Assembly: GCA_020636315.1 (NCBI GenBank)
Contig: JACJYA010000007.1
Location: 62,001 to 126,000, forward strand
Source of the DNA: Lewinellaceae bacterium
GTDB taxonomy: Bacteria; Bacteroidota; Bacteroidia; Chitinophagales; Saprospiraceae
Direction of reading: 5' to 3'
DNA: 64,000 bases
Part shown: one piece after another, positions 8,020 through 16,695 of the stretch
Numbering within the stretch: position 1 is the first letter of the stretch
How the letters are laid out: the number at the start of each line of letters is the position of its first letter
Notes under the pieces: generated by a model
The model's database searches: none
Seen by the model: only the letters and a program-made list of their open reading frames with translations
What the model was told of the DNA's origin: nothing
Made by a program: the position numbers and the translations under genes

Positions 8020-9111
8020 TTACTCCTTTTTTCTGGGTTTTATTTCCAGAAGGAGAGAGATGATATGGGAAAAAGTATTCTCTTCGCTGCCCAGGTCCGT
8101 AAATGCATAGTCAATCTTAAGGCTGGCGATCCGCAGGCCAACTCCCAGGCTCGGGCGCATCCGCAGGTTCTCGCTGTTATCAAAATCTTTAATGCGCTGG
8201 AACTGGTTCAGCCCGGCCCGAAAAAAGACAAACTGCTTGAAATCCGCCTCAATGCCGAAAGCCGGGTCGATGCTGAAGGGGCTTGCCGAAAGTAGCGTAT
8301 TGCGCTGGCCATCAGTAGTAACAATGAGGTCCAGTTCGGGAAGAAGCCCTACATTGCCCAGTTCAAACCTGCGCCCTGCGCCCAGGACGAGTTGAGGCTT
8401 TGTCACTTCAACGCTGTTGATGGGGACTTCATTATTGGTGAGTTCGAGCACTTCTTTTTCCTCTTCCGTAAAGCTGAAGGACCAGGCATTGAACGTTGTC
8501 GTAACATCTTTAGCCAGCATGCCGAATTGCCATCCGTTGTTCCGGTACTGAAGCCCTAAGTCCACACCGAACCCCCAGGAGGTGGCAAACGGCCCGATCC
8601 TGCGGTGGACGACTTTGATGTTGCCCCCGAGGTGGAGGCGTCCCTTCTGCGTTTTCAGCCGCTGAGCATAGCTGAAAAGAAAGGCATAGTCTGCTGCTGA
8701 AAACTCGACGATATTATCGAAATTGATACTTCCATCACTTTCATAGAGGCTAAGGGTATTCGGGATCTCATCGATGCCAAAGCGGATCACGGAAAGCCCC
8801 AGCCTGCGCTGTTTGCTGGATAAAGGCAGGGTGAGGCCGAGATAGTCGAACTTTCCTATACCGGCAAACCATTCGGAGTGCATCGCCCCAACCTGCAGGC
8901 TTTCCGATTCATCGAGGTTGGCAAGGCCCGCCGGGTTCCAAACACCGGCAGTAACATCTTCGGTACTGGCAATCACTGCATTCCCCAATGCCTGGGCACG
9001 CGCTCCTACGCCAATGGAAAGAAATTCATTGCTGTATTTCTGGGCTTGCAGGGCGATGACACCAGAAACCATACAACAGGATATGACAGTAAGTCGTACT
9101 GTTCTCTTCAT
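8020..9111 (-). CDS. PorV/PorQ family outer-membrane beta-barrel
   Basis: 363 residues with a signal peptide ending near AQA at residues 22-24. The mature N-terminus SIGVGARAQALGNA, then TAGVWNPAGLA, is the hallmark of the PorV/PorQ (FadL-like) family, and the remainder is amphipathic beta-strand sequence ending in charged residues. PorV shuttles T9SS cargo to the sortase PorU; PorQ is an accessory barrel. The sequence cannot settle which, and many Bacteroidota carry several paralogues of unknown role. It ends the long minus-strand run, 140 bp after YihY. Confidence 0.8.
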   Translation of the reverse strand: MKRTVRLTVISCCMVSGVIALQAQKYSNEFLSIGVGARAQALGNAVIASTEDVTAGVWNPAGLANLDESESLQVGAMHSEWFAGIGKFDYLGLTLPLSSKQRRLGLSVIRFGIDEIPNTLSLYESDGSINFDNIVEFSAADYAFLFSYAQRLKTQKGRLHLGGNIKVVHRRIGPFATSWGFGVDLGLQYRNNGWQFGMLAKDVTTTFNAWSFSFTEEEKEVLELTNNEVPINSVEVTKPQLVLGAGRRFELGNVGLLPELDLIVTTDGQRNTLLSASPFSIDPAFGIEADFKQFVFFRAGLNQFQRIKDFDNSENLRMRPSLGVGLRIASLKIDYAFTDLGSEENTFSHIISLLLEIKPRKKE

Positions 9112-9141
9112 ACTTGATCATCAGTTTGTGTGTAGCGAAGG

Positions 9142-9174
9142 AAACCGGTAGATGCTTTGAAAATCTGCCGGTTT
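9142..9174. other. Hairpin between yihY and the PorV-like gene
   Basis: A 12-bp stem with one T-G pair (9142-9153 with 9163-9174) and a 9-nt loop. It lies between the yihY stop and the next gene's start. It lacks a T-run on the minus strand, so it is a weak terminator at best and could instead act in the leader of the PorV-like gene. Confidence 0.4.
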
Positions 9175-9187
9175 TGCATTGATAACG

Positions 9188-9195
9188 CAAGTATA
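9188..9195 (-). promoter_or_regulatory. Candidate -7 box of the PorV-like gene
   Basis: Minus-strand TATACTTG matches TAnnTTTG at seven of eight positions and lies 76 nt before the ATG at 9111. No clear -33 box. Confidence 0.3.
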
Positions 9196-9251
9196 GCATT
9201 TTAAGTGTAAGGCCGGCAGCTCAGCCTGCATTTTTGTCATCCAGTAGTAAT

Positions 9252-10238
9252 CTACAGGCCGTTTTCCTCAAATTCTGCCTTGAGGTCCCGGTTGATGGCA
9301 ATGCTGGCATTCAGTTCGAAGCCGACAAGGAGAATGAGAGAATTGAGTTGTATCCATAACATCAGGGCTATAATGGCGCCAATGGAGCCGTACAGTTCAT
9401 TGTAAGTGTTGAACTCATTGACGTAAGCGGAAAAAATGAGCGAAGTCAGGATGCACAGTACGGTGGCAAGGGTCGTTCCCGGAGAAAGGAAATGGAAGCG
9501 CCGGATGGCGGCGGCGCCATAGCGGTATATCACGGCAATTCCTAAATAGAAAAGGAAAAGAATAGCCAGCCACCTTAGAAACTGGATCATCACTCCGGTA
9601 AATACATCCCAGTGCACCAGTTCATAGAACAAGCCGAGGATGAATTCGCCGAGGATAATGAGAATGACTGCTCCCATAAGCAAAGCCCCCATCAGGAAGG
9701 TCAGCCCGGTTGCAATAATCCGTTTTTGGACTTCGCTCCGCTTTTTGAAGGTTTTCCTGTATGATTTTTCGAAACCCTGCATTAAGGCCAGCATTCCGTT
9801 TGAGGCAAAATAAATAGCCAGAATAAAACCGAATGACAAGAGGCCAAAGCGGGGGTTGTTGGTAATGTCATCTACAAAGGAAAAAAGGCGCTCGCCAGCC
9901 ACCCCGGGAAGAATGCGCTGAATCTCACTGCGCAGGTAAATGTCAAAATTTTCACCTTCCGGAAGGAAGTCTATCAGTGCGAATTTGAATATCGGGATAA
10001 GGGTGAAAAAGGCGATAAGAGACGGAAAAATAGAAAGGAAGAAACTGAAAGCTATAGCGTTGGCGCGGGTGAAAAGATCATAGCGCTGGGACTCATGGTA
10101 CAAAAAGACCATTACGTCGTAAATGGGAACCTTGAAAAAACCCGGCAGGGAATGTTCCTTGGCCCATTGAATGGATGCTTTTAACCAGGGGTGGTTAAGA
10201 AAATAATCCTTAATTTTTTTAAGGTCGATCTTTTTCAA
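9252..10238 (-). CDS. YihY/BrkB family inner-membrane protein
   Basis: 328 residues with about six membrane spans and the family pattern TRANAIAFSFFLSIFPSLIAFF, a mid-protein LPGVAGERLFSFVDDI, and YGSIGAIIALMLWIQL near the end. Despite an old RNase BN label, the family is a membrane protein of unsettled function, possibly a transporter. The frame has no ATG near the expected N-terminus; TTG 10238 gives the extension usual for Bacteroidota members (PGF...PIYDVMVF). This start overlaps the thioesterase gene by 20 nt, implying translational coupling. Confidence 0.85.
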   Translation of the reverse strand: MKKIDLKKIKDYFLNHPWLKASIQWAKEHSLPGFFKVPIYDVMVFLYHESQRYDLFTRANAIAFSFFLSIFPSLIAFFTLIPIFKFALIDFLPEGENFDIYLRSEIQRILPGVAGERLFSFVDDITNNPRFGLLSFGFILAIYFASNGMLALMQGFEKSYRKTFKKRSEVQKRIIATGLTFLMGALLMGAVILIILGEFILGLFYELVHWDVFTGVMIQFLRWLAILFLFYLGIAVIYRYGAAAIRRFHFLSPGTTLATVLCILTSLIFSAYVNEFNTYNELYGSIGAIIALMLWIQLNSLILLVGFELNASIAINRDLKAEFEENGL

Positions 10239-10641
10239 AATGCGGTATCAGTTTTTCCACCAATAAATCAGGAGCGGGAATCGTACGCTGGGTGGCCACT
10301 TCGACAAAGCAGAGTTTTACCGTACCTCCGTTGACCAGTTTTCCTGCTTCGTTGAACAATTCCATATGAAAAACAATATACTGATCGGGGAGTTTTCTCA
10401 GGGTAGTCCTGATCGTAATGAGCTCGTCGTAGAGTGCCGGCCGCACGTACCGCGTATTCATGCTCATCACGGGCATTATGATACCATGCTCGGACTCTAA
10501 CGCCCGGTAGGTCAGGCCCAGAGACCGGATGAGTTCTACCCGCCCGATCTCATAGTATTGGGCATAATTGCCGTAGTACAGATAACCCATCTGGTCGGTT
10601 TCTCCGTAGCGCACCCGTTTTTTAAATTCGTGCGTGTACAT
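10219..10641 (-). CDS. YbgC/FadM-like acyl-CoA thioesterase (hotdog fold)
   Basis: 140 residues from ATG 10641; the open frame runs further upstream, but family alignment favours MYTHEFKKRVRYGETD. The segment YGETDQMGYLYYGNYAQYYEIGR is the hotdog 4-hydroxybenzoyl-CoA thioesterase motif, with the catalytic Asp in TDQMG, and MNTRYVRPALYDELI follows. It should hydrolyse acyl-CoA or acyl-ACP thioesters; the true substrate is unknown. It sits 79 bp after arcA and overlaps the yihY start by 20 nt. Confidence 0.88.
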   Translation of the reverse strand: MYTHEFKKRVRYGETDQMGYLYYGNYAQYYEIGRVELIRSLGLTYRALESEHGIIMPVMSMNTRYVRPALYDELITIRTTLRKLPDQYIVFHMELFNEAGKLVNGGTVKLCFVEVATQRTIPAPDLLVEKLIPHFEKDRP

Positions 10642-10720
10642 GGTTTTTGCTTTTTCTCCGGTATTAACCACTTTCCCGGCTGCCTCACAATCTGCAATCC
10701 GCAACGGAGAACAGCTGGCC

Positions 10721-11986
10721 CTAAAGGTCCTCCCGTTCGATAGGGCAGGTCATACAATGAGAGCCCCCCCGGGCTCTTGACAGTTCATTGGAGGGCAGCA
10801 GTATAATGGTATTGGTGATTTCCTCCGGTTTGATGATCCCATCTTTGAATGCAGCCAGAAGCTCGCGAGCGTGGGCAGTCCGGTAACCGGCCTTCTCGAA
10901 AGCCTTTTCCGTCATGGGGTTGCGGTCATAAGTCAGGGCGACCCCGGGCTTTATGGTTACCAGGTTGCAGCCATCCGTCCACTGTTCTCTTTCCTGATAG
11001 GGGGATTCTCCGTCTCCGCTCCAGATGAATTGCATCTTGGAGTTGATCTCAGAAAGAAGGAATTCCTTAACGGTAGGGTAGTGGCGTTCTACCCCATCCT
11101 GGCCGTAAACCGTTACATAGGAACCCAGGCCGTCCTCCACGATCGGCTTGTAAGCGACGAGGTGGTTGCGGCTGATCTGAGTGAAAACGGTATCTATGTG
11201 CATATAGCTGCGGTCATTGGGGATATTGACCTGTACCACGTGCTTGATTACCCCTTTTTCGATAAGTACATCCTTCAGGGATCTCACTGCGTATTCCGTT
11301 GTGCGTTCGCTGCAGCCAATGAGGAGGTATTCTTTGTTGAGAATCATCATATCTCCCCCCTCGATAGAGATCATTTCCCCGCGCCGGGATGGCGGAAATT
11401 CATCAACCCGGTTCAGGTTGATGATGCGCCCGTTTTCCCGCAGGTCCCGAAAGATCGGATGGGCCCAGATGATAAAACGGGTCAGGTAGTTCTCCCGAAA
11501 CCGGGCTTCTTTGGCTGGTTTGGTAATGACGACGTGGTCGTTGACCGTCACAGCGATATCCCTGGTGAAAATGAAATTGGGAATGGGGTCAAACAGGAAA
11601 TAATCTTCCTCGGGGTAATAACCGTTGACCAGCACCTTGGCGAGCAATTCGTCGGGCATACTGAGCAGCATATCCAGGTAACTCGTCGGCAGTTCTTCGT
11701 AATCCACGATCCGGGAAATCATTTCATGCTTGCTTTCCTCGTCGTGCCGCAAGGCTTCGCGCAGAAGGTTGGTGGTGCCCAGAACATTCTCGCTACCAAT
11801 GAAAAAGCGAAGTACGTTGGTGAAAATATCGTGCTCTTCCTGCATGCGGGGAAGGTAAACGATATCGTCAAAAAGCAACTCTTCGGCTCTTTTGGGAGAA
11901 ATGCGGGCAATTCCTTCATCCGGCCTGTGGACAATAACCCGCCGAAGCATTCCGATCTCGGAAGACACATGAACTTTGTTGGCCAT
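10721..11986 (-). CDS. arcA: Arginine deiminase
   Basis: 421 residues, the family length. It hydrolyses arginine to citrulline and ammonia in the cytoplasm. The catalytic set is visible: FTRD and EGGD (acidic substrate-binding residues), MHIDTVF (His), and the nucleophile Cys411 in RGGSHCMTCPI at the C-terminus. The downstream pathway genes (ornithine carbamoyltransferase, carbamate kinase, arginine/ornithine exchanger) are not in this window, so energy recovery from citrulline is not shown here. It starts 26 bp after the FAD oxidoreductase stop and so probably belongs to the same operon. Confidence 0.93.
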   Translation of the reverse strand: MANKVHVSSEIGMLRRVIVHRPDEGIARISPKRAEELLFDDIVYLPRMQEEHDIFTNVLRFFIGSENVLGTTNLLREALRHDEESKHEMISRIVDYEELPTSYLDMLLSMPDELLAKVLVNGYYPEEDYFLFDPIPNFIFTRDIAVTVNDHVVITKPAKEARFRENYLTRFIIWAHPIFRDLRENGRIINLNRVDEFPPSRRGEMISIEGGDMMILNKEYLLIGCSERTTEYAVRSLKDVLIEKGVIKHVVQVNIPNDRSYMHIDTVFTQISRNHLVAYKPIVEDGLGSYVTVYGQDGVERHYPTVKEFLLSEINSKMQFIWSGDGESPYQEREQWTDGCNLVTIKPGVALTYDRNPMTEKAFEKAGYRTAHARELLAAFKDGIIKPEEITNTIILLPSNELSRARGGSHCMTCPIEREDL

Positions 11987-12012
11987 ATTCGTCGAGGCTT
12001 TAATTTTCAGGG

Positions 12013-13161
12013 CTAAAACTCAACTACTTTTTCTATTTCGTATATGGAGTTGATCTTTCCGGCAAAGATGCAATAAAATCGTGGATTATCATTGAGTATT
12101 GAGATCTCAGTAGGCCGCCCGTCATCGATATAACTGGCCTTAAGTTTGGATTTTATGGTGTACATCGAGGTGAAGTACTGGAACCCCACTTCTTCACTGA
12201 AGTAGTGTTTGATCTGGCCGATCATTTTCCGGTAGTTGGATTGCGGGCGGGCGGGGCAGGAACTGCAGATGGATGGAAAATCCGGCCGGCATTCGGGGTT
12301 CAGTGCCTGGCAGTCAAACGTGGGAAGGTTGTCATAAGACACCTTGTGATGGGTATAGGCAACGGAGGATAAGGACAATATCCCGGACAATCCGTAGGGC
12401 ATCAGGGATCCGAACTGCCCGTCCATGACGGTCAGCCCGATGTCTTTTACCTGAGGGGAGGTGACAAATACCATTTCCGAGATCTCATGCATCAGGTCAA
12501 TATCCCGGACGCCAAACAGCCGGTTGATGGCATTGCTGCCGGCATAGGTGGCGTTGATCACCTGGCTGGCCTCCAGCTGATGGCGTTCGCCGCTTTCCAG
12601 GGCCGATACCTCGACACTCCAGCAGTTGCCCTGTATTTCTGCACTTTCTACCCGGTTATACATCCGGACGTCAATATTTCCCTGTCCTTCTTTTAGCTTC
12701 CTGCGGTAGTATTCGGCAATGAGAATTGGGTCAAAGGAGTATTCCGTGGTGGCATAAAGTGCTTCCAGGCGATGGTAATTGAAAAGAGGGTGGCGTAGTA
12801 CCGGTTCGCACCGGATACCAATAAACTCGCAAAAGCGTTCGAATTGGAGGCTGTCGGTAAAGGAACCGAACCGGTCAATGGCGTAGTATTTCTCGAACTT
12901 GAAGTTGATAAACTCCTGATGGTCAGCCGTAAAGCGGGATTTGTTGTCGTCTGACATCAGAGCGGTGGCCACACTTCGGGGGTAGTGGTATCCACTGTGA
13001 AGCCGGGCCTGGTTCACGATGGAGGCCTTTTTCAGGAGTTCCTTTTCCTTTTCGACAATACAGATCTTCAATCCGTGTTGCGAAAGATACAGCGCCGCAT
13101 ATATGCCGAATATTCCGCCTCCGATGATCAGAAAATCATACTTTTCCCGCCTGCTTCTCAT
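12013..13161 (-). CDS. FAD-dependent oxidoreductase (DAO family) with four-Cys insert
   Basis: 382 residues. The N-terminal Rossmann motif DFLIIGGGIFGIYAAL (residues 9-24) followed by an acidic E37 binds FAD. The body resembles DAO-type amine or hydroxy-acid oxidases (YHYPRSVATAL, VINATYAGSN). An unusual insert has Cys284, 291, 299 and 302 in a C-x6-C-x7-C-x2-C pattern, which could bind a metal. The substrate is unknown. The gene overlaps the upstream aldo/keto reductase by 26 nt, so the two are very likely co-translated. Related FAD proteins occur in surface-sugar clusters, but no such cluster is seen here. Confidence 0.8.
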   Translation of the reverse strand: MRSRREKYDFLIIGGGIFGIYAALYLSQHGLKICIVEKEKELLKKASIVNQARLHSGYHYPRSVATALMSDDNKSRFTADHQEFINFKFEKYYAIDRFGSFTDSLQFERFCEFIGIRCEPVLRHPLFNYHRLEALYATTEYSFDPILIAEYYRRKLKEGQGNIDVRMYNRVESAEIQGNCWSVEVSALESGERHQLEASQVINATYAGSNAINRLFGVRDIDLMHEISEMVFVTSPQVKDIGLTVMDGQFGSLMPYGLSGILSLSSVAYTHHKVSYDNLPTFDCQALNPECRPDFPSICSSCPARPQSNYRKMIGQIKHYFSEEVGFQYFTSMYTIKSKLKASYIDDGRPTEISILNDNPRFYCIFAGKINSIYEIEKVVEF

Positions 13162-14098
13162 GGAGTTCCTTTAATCTTTCATACAAATCCCGGTAATTAT
13201 AGGTTTTAAGCGCGCTGAAAAATTCAAGGCTGTCCTTCAATTGTTTGGAGGTGGAAGCGCCCAGGAGAATGCCGGTGACATCCGGGCTGTGGTAAGCGAA
13301 AGTCATGCCGCAGTGGTTGAAGGAGGAAACACCCGGGCGGCCTTCGGCCCGGGTGGCTTTCCCGAGAATGGCCTTCAGCGGACGGGCAATGGCGGGTTCT
13401 TCCTCTGTCTTTCCTCCTCTTGCCATAAGCGAGCTTCCCCGGCCGTATTCTTTCGGGTCCAGTTTTATTCCACCGGCATTGATTCCGTAGGTGATGAAAC
13501 CGGCTTTCCCATGAAAGGGCTTGTACCGGGGGTAGTCAGATTGAAGGATATTGTGTTTGAACTGTATCCGGAAATTAAAACCGAATTCTTTATTCAGCTG
13601 AGCATAGGCCTCAGGATGTTTAATTCCTGAAAGCCCCGCTCTTACCCCTAGTTCTCTGGCTCTGGCAAGGGCTTCGAGGCTTTCCCTTATCTCTGCCTCA
13701 GCCGCCCGGTTGTCCCAATGGATCATGAAGGTATCGAGGTTGCTGCCGAACAGGTTGCGGTACTCGTCCAGAAGCATCAGCAGGAAGCTTTTGGAAAGGT
13801 TGTTTTCCGGAGTCCGCATATTGTTGATGCTTCCAACCTTCATCATCACTTTGAGGTCCTTTATTTCATGGGCTTTTATCCATTCCAGGAGGATATTTTC
13901 GGCCTTTCTGAAATCTTCGGGCCTCTTGTTAATGGGGTAGTTGGTAGCCCCGTCCACTTCCCGGAAGCCGTGCCGGTAGAAGTCGTCGAGCAATTCAAAA
14001 CAGGCCGCCCTGGGGGTAGTCCAGCCCCACATGGCGGTGCCCAGAATGAGGGTGGGAGAAGGTGAAGAGGGTATGGTGGGCTGATTTGACGGCTTCAT
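13136..14098 (-). CDS. Aldo/keto reductase
   Basis: 320 residues with a TIM-barrel AKR pattern. The catalytic tetrad is in place: Asp50 and Tyr55 in DGATNYPI, Lys in MMKVGS (about 87) and His in FMIHWD (about 127). Near the C-terminus GILLGASTSKQL forms the NADP(H) 2'-phosphate-binding region. It should reduce a carbonyl (or oxidise an alcohol) with NADP(H). Coupling by a 26-nt overlap to the FAD oxidoreductase suggests they act on one metabolite. It follows rluE by 26 bp. Confidence 0.87.
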   Translation of the reverse strand: MKPSNQPTIPSSPSPTLILGTAMWGWTTPRAACFELLDDFYRHGFREVDGATNYPINKRPEDFRKAENILLEWIKAHEIKDLKVMMKVGSINNMRTPENNLSKSFLLMLLDEYRNLFGSNLDTFMIHWDNRAAEAEIRESLEALARARELGVRAGLSGIKHPEAYAQLNKEFGFNFRIQFKHNILQSDYPRYKPFHGKAGFITYGINAGGIKLDPKEYGRGSSLMARGGKTEEEPAIARPLKAILGKATRAEGRPGVSSFNHCGMTFAYHSPDVTGILLGASTSKQLKDSLEFFSALKTYNYRDLYERLKELHEKQAGKV

Positions 14099-14124
14099 GA
14101 CTCGACGGTTCTGTTTTTTGGGGT

Positions 14125-14715
14125 TTATCCTAACCTCAAAAGCCTGTAAATGTCTTTTTTGTCCATTTCCCTTACTTCTCCGGACTTAAGATCCTTAATT
14201 TCCAGCCGTTCGATCCTGGACCGCACCAGTCGCAGTACCGGGAAGCCGATTTTGGCGCACATCCGCCTGGCCTGCCGGTTTTTCCCTTCTTTCAGTTCCA
14301 GTTCGATCCAGGAATCCGGGATCGATTTGCGCACGCGGATGGGAGGGTCCCGGTCCGGAAGAGGCGGTGGCTGGGAAAGGGCCCGCGCCTGAGCCGGGAG
14401 GGTTGTGTATTCTTTTTTGCCTACGCGGATCCTAATGCCTTTCCGGAGCTTTTTCAGGTCTTCTGTTTGAGGAACACCTTCTACCTGAGCCAGATAAGTG
14501 CGGCTATGGGCATAGGAAGGGTCCAGAAGGAAATGGTTCAGGCGTTTGTCGTTGGTGATGATCAGCAGCCCCTCGCTGTCCTGGTCGAGGCGCCCGACGG
14601 GATAGACGTCTTTCGGAAACTGGAACAACTCCCCCAGCGTATGATGATTGGGGTGTTCTCTGGTGAACTGGCTGAGCATCCCGTATGGCTTGTAGATGAT
14701 AAAATATCGTTCCAT
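14125..14715 (-). CDS. rluE: 23S rRNA pseudouridine synthase, RluE-like
   Basis: 196 residues. The catalytic motif GRLDQDSEGLL (Asp at about residue 44) and the C-terminal EGKNRQARRM motif mark the RsuA/RluE group; there is no N-terminal S4 domain, as in RluE. It converts a uridine of 23S rRNA to pseudouridine; RluE of E. coli modifies U2457, and the exact site here is inferred. It lies 8 bp after ychF and is the second gene of the minus-strand run. Confidence 0.88.
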   Translation of the reverse strand: MERYFIIYKPYGMLSQFTREHPNHHTLGELFQFPKDVYPVGRLDQDSEGLLIITNDKRLNHFLLDPSYAHSRTYLAQVEGVPQTEDLKKLRKGIRIRVGKKEYTTLPAQARALSQPPPLPDRDPPIRVRKSIPDSWIELELKEGKNRQARRMCAKIGFPVLRLVRSRIERLEIKDLKSGEVREMDKKDIYRLLRLG

Positions 14716-14723
14716 GACCGGGC

Positions 14724-15821
14724 CTATACATTGAACCGGAAATGCATGACATCTCCGTCTTCAACTACGTATTCCTTTCCCTCCACAGCCATTTTGCCCG
14801 CTTCTTTAACGGCATGTTCCGAGCCCAGATTTACGTAATCGCTATATTTAATCACTTCAGCCCGAATGAAGCCTTTTTCAAAATCCGTATGGATTACGCC
14901 GGCGGCCTGTGGGGCTTTCCACCCCCTTCGGATGGTCCAGGCGCGAACCTCTTTTTCTCCGGCGGTAAAGTAGGTGATCAGGTGAAGCAGGTGATAGGCG
15001 GCCCGGATAAGCTTGTTGACACCGGGTTCGTCAAGCCCCATTTCTTCGAGAAATTCCTGGCGTTCTTCCTTGCTTTCCAGCTGAGCGATCTCCGCTTCGA
15101 TATCGGCGCTGATCCGGATCACTTCGGCGGGCTCACCGGCGACGGCTTTTGCGAACGCTTCAGTATAAGCATTGCCACTGCCAACGGAGTCTTCATCCAC
15201 ATTGCAGACGTAGAGGATGGGCTTGGACGTAAGCAGGAACATGTCTTTAAGCAAGGCGGCGCCTTCCTCATCCAGTTCCAGAGACCGGGCGGGCTGGGCT
15301 TCTTCAAGGTGCGTTTTGATCTTTTCGGCGATGGCTACCAGTTTCAGGTCCTCTTTTTTGCCGGTTTTTGCCTGTTTGCGCAGGCGCTCCAGGCGTTTTT
15401 CTACGGTTTCCAGGTCTTTGAGCATCAGTTCGGCGTCAATGACTTCCTTATCCCGCACCGGGTCAACACTGCCATCAACATGAACGACATTAGTATTGTC
15501 AAAACACCGGACGACGTGGATGATGGCATCTACCTCTCTGATGTTGGCCAGGAACTGGTTACCCAGCCCTTCTCCCTTGCTCGCGCCTTTGATCAGCCCG
15601 GCGATATCGAGGATCTCGATTGTCGTTGGCAGCACCTTCTGCGGGTTGACCAGCTCGGCAAGGTGGTCGAGGCGGGGGTCCGGCACGGTGATCACGCCGA
15701 TGTTGGGGTCTTTGGTCGCAAATGGATAATTGGCAGCCAGGGCCTTGGCGGAAGTCAGTGCATTGAATAACGTTGACTTTCCAACATTCGGCAAGCCCAC
15801 TATTCCACATTTCAATCCCAT
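14724..15821 (-). CDS. ychF: Ribosome-binding ATPase YchF (OLA1 family)
   Basis: 365 residues, normal length. The G domain begins GIVGLPNVGKSTLFNALTS (P-loop) with DIAGLIKGASKGEGLGN as switch II. A helical coiled-coil insert (about residues 135-170) follows, and the C-terminus is a TGS domain ending FRFNV. The base-recognition motif reads NVDED instead of NKxD, consistent with ATP rather than GTP preference in this family. It binds the ribosome and has been linked to oxidative-stress control. It is the first gene of the eight-gene minus-strand run and has a -7 box at 15896. Confidence 0.94.
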   Translation of the reverse strand: MGLKCGIVGLPNVGKSTLFNALTSAKALAANYPFATKDPNIGVITVPDPRLDHLAELVNPQKVLPTTIEILDIAGLIKGASKGEGLGNQFLANIREVDAIIHVVRCFDNTNVVHVDGSVDPVRDKEVIDAELMLKDLETVEKRLERLRKQAKTGKKEDLKLVAIAEKIKTHLEEAQPARSLELDEEGAALLKDMFLLTSKPILYVCNVDEDSVGSGNAYTEAFAKAVAGEPAEVIRISADIEAEIAQLESKEERQEFLEEMGLDEPGVNKLIRAAYHLLHLITYFTAGEKEVRAWTIRRGWKAPQAAGVIHTDFEKGFIRAEVIKYSDYVNLGSEHAVKEAGKMAVEGKEYVVEDGDVMHFRFNV

Positions 15822-15895
15822 ATCTGTTGTCGTTTTTTTATTATGAGGCCCGGGTATAGCAAAGGCCTTTCAATACTGTCAATTTTTTAGCGCCG

Positions 15896-15903
15896 CAAAG
15901 ATA
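15896..15903 (-). promoter_or_regulatory. -7 box upstream of ychF
   Basis: Minus-strand TATCTTTG is a perfect TAnnTTTG match, 75 nt before the ychF start. No -33 TTG at the usual distance. Confidence 0.5.
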
Positions 15904-15983
15904 AAATAATTACGGGTAAGCGCAGAGGTATTCTCATTTCTCCTGGCTGCAGGTTTATTCCTTCCGGACAACCAAAGCCTGTT

Positions 15984-15991
15984 TACTTTTG
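15984..15991 (+). promoter_or_regulatory. -7 box upstream of ACP phosphodiesterase gene
   Basis: TACTTTTG matches TAnnTTTG perfectly and ends 28 nt before the ATG at 16020. With the box at 15896 it forms a divergent promoter pair. Confidence 0.5.
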
Positions 15992-16019
15992 TATCTAAGA
16001 AAAGCATGAACACCGGCTT

Positions 16020-16616
16020 ATGAATTTTCTGGCGCACATTTTTCTTTCCTGCGGGCACGAAGAACTGCTGATCGGCAATTTTCTGGCGGATTACCTCAAT
16101 AATGAACAGGCCCGGCAATATCCTGAAGCCATACAGGAAGGAGTGCGCCTGCACCGGGCAATCGATACCTATACCGACAACCATCCTGAGGTGCTGAAAG
16201 GGGTGCGGCGCCTTTATGAAGCCCACAGCAAATATGCCCCGGTTATTATCGATGTGTTTTACGATTACCTGTTGTCCTGTAACTGGCATCGCTATTCTGA
16301 TCAGCCCCTGCCGGAATTTACCCGGGAAGTATATCAGGTTCTGGAAGAAAACATGGCGCTCATGCCTCCGGGCCTGAAGAGGCACCTTCCAATGATGATC
16401 GCAGACGACTGGCTGCGTTCTTACGGCTCGCACAACGGCCTGGCTATCACTTTCCGCCGGATGAAGAACAGGGTGAGCCGCCCGGAGTATCTCGATGGCG
16501 CCCTGGAAAGCCTGATGTTGCATCATGAAGGCCTTAATGAAGAGTTTAATACTTTTTTCCCGGAGGTGATCGAATATGTACACAGTGAATTCCTGAGCCA
16601 AATCCCGAAGGGGTGA
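16020..16616 (+). CDS. ACP phosphodiesterase family protein
   Basis: 198 residues. Family motifs: MNFLAHIFLS at the N-terminus, LIGNFLADYL, GVRLHRAIDTYTDNHPEV and VIIDVFYDYLL, a His/Asp-rich all-helical fold that binds a metal. In E. coli AcpH removes 4'-phosphopantetheine from acyl carrier protein; many Bacteroidota members are annotated this way, but their activity is untested. It precedes a T9SS cargo gene by about 80 bp with no terminator between them. Confidence 0.82.
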   Translation: MNFLAHIFLSCGHEELLIGNFLADYLNNEQARQYPEAIQEGVRLHRAIDTYTDNHPEVLKGVRRLYEAHSKYAPVIIDVFYDYLLSCNWHRYSDQPLPEFTREVYQVLEENMALMPPGLKRHLPMMIADDWLRSYGSHNGLAITFRRMKNRVSRPEYLDGALESLMLHHEGLNEEFNTFFPEVIEYVHSEFLSQIPKG

Positions 16617-16695
16617 TAGGGCATTGCCAGGAGTTATTTCCGAAATCCCTATCTTCACTTTTTTGTTTATCAACACCCAATATCCGGTAAAGAAA

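Noticed and set aside
8020..9111. Calling this gene porV outright
   Set aside because: The family contains PorV, PorQ and uncharacterised paralogues that cannot be separated here, and the neighbours are not T9SS genes.
10871..12016. 381-codon plus-strand frame
   Set aside because: Antisense to arcA, whose catalytic motifs are all intact; no family features.
14742..15770. 342-codon plus-strand frame
   Set aside because: Antisense to ychF; no recognisable motifs.
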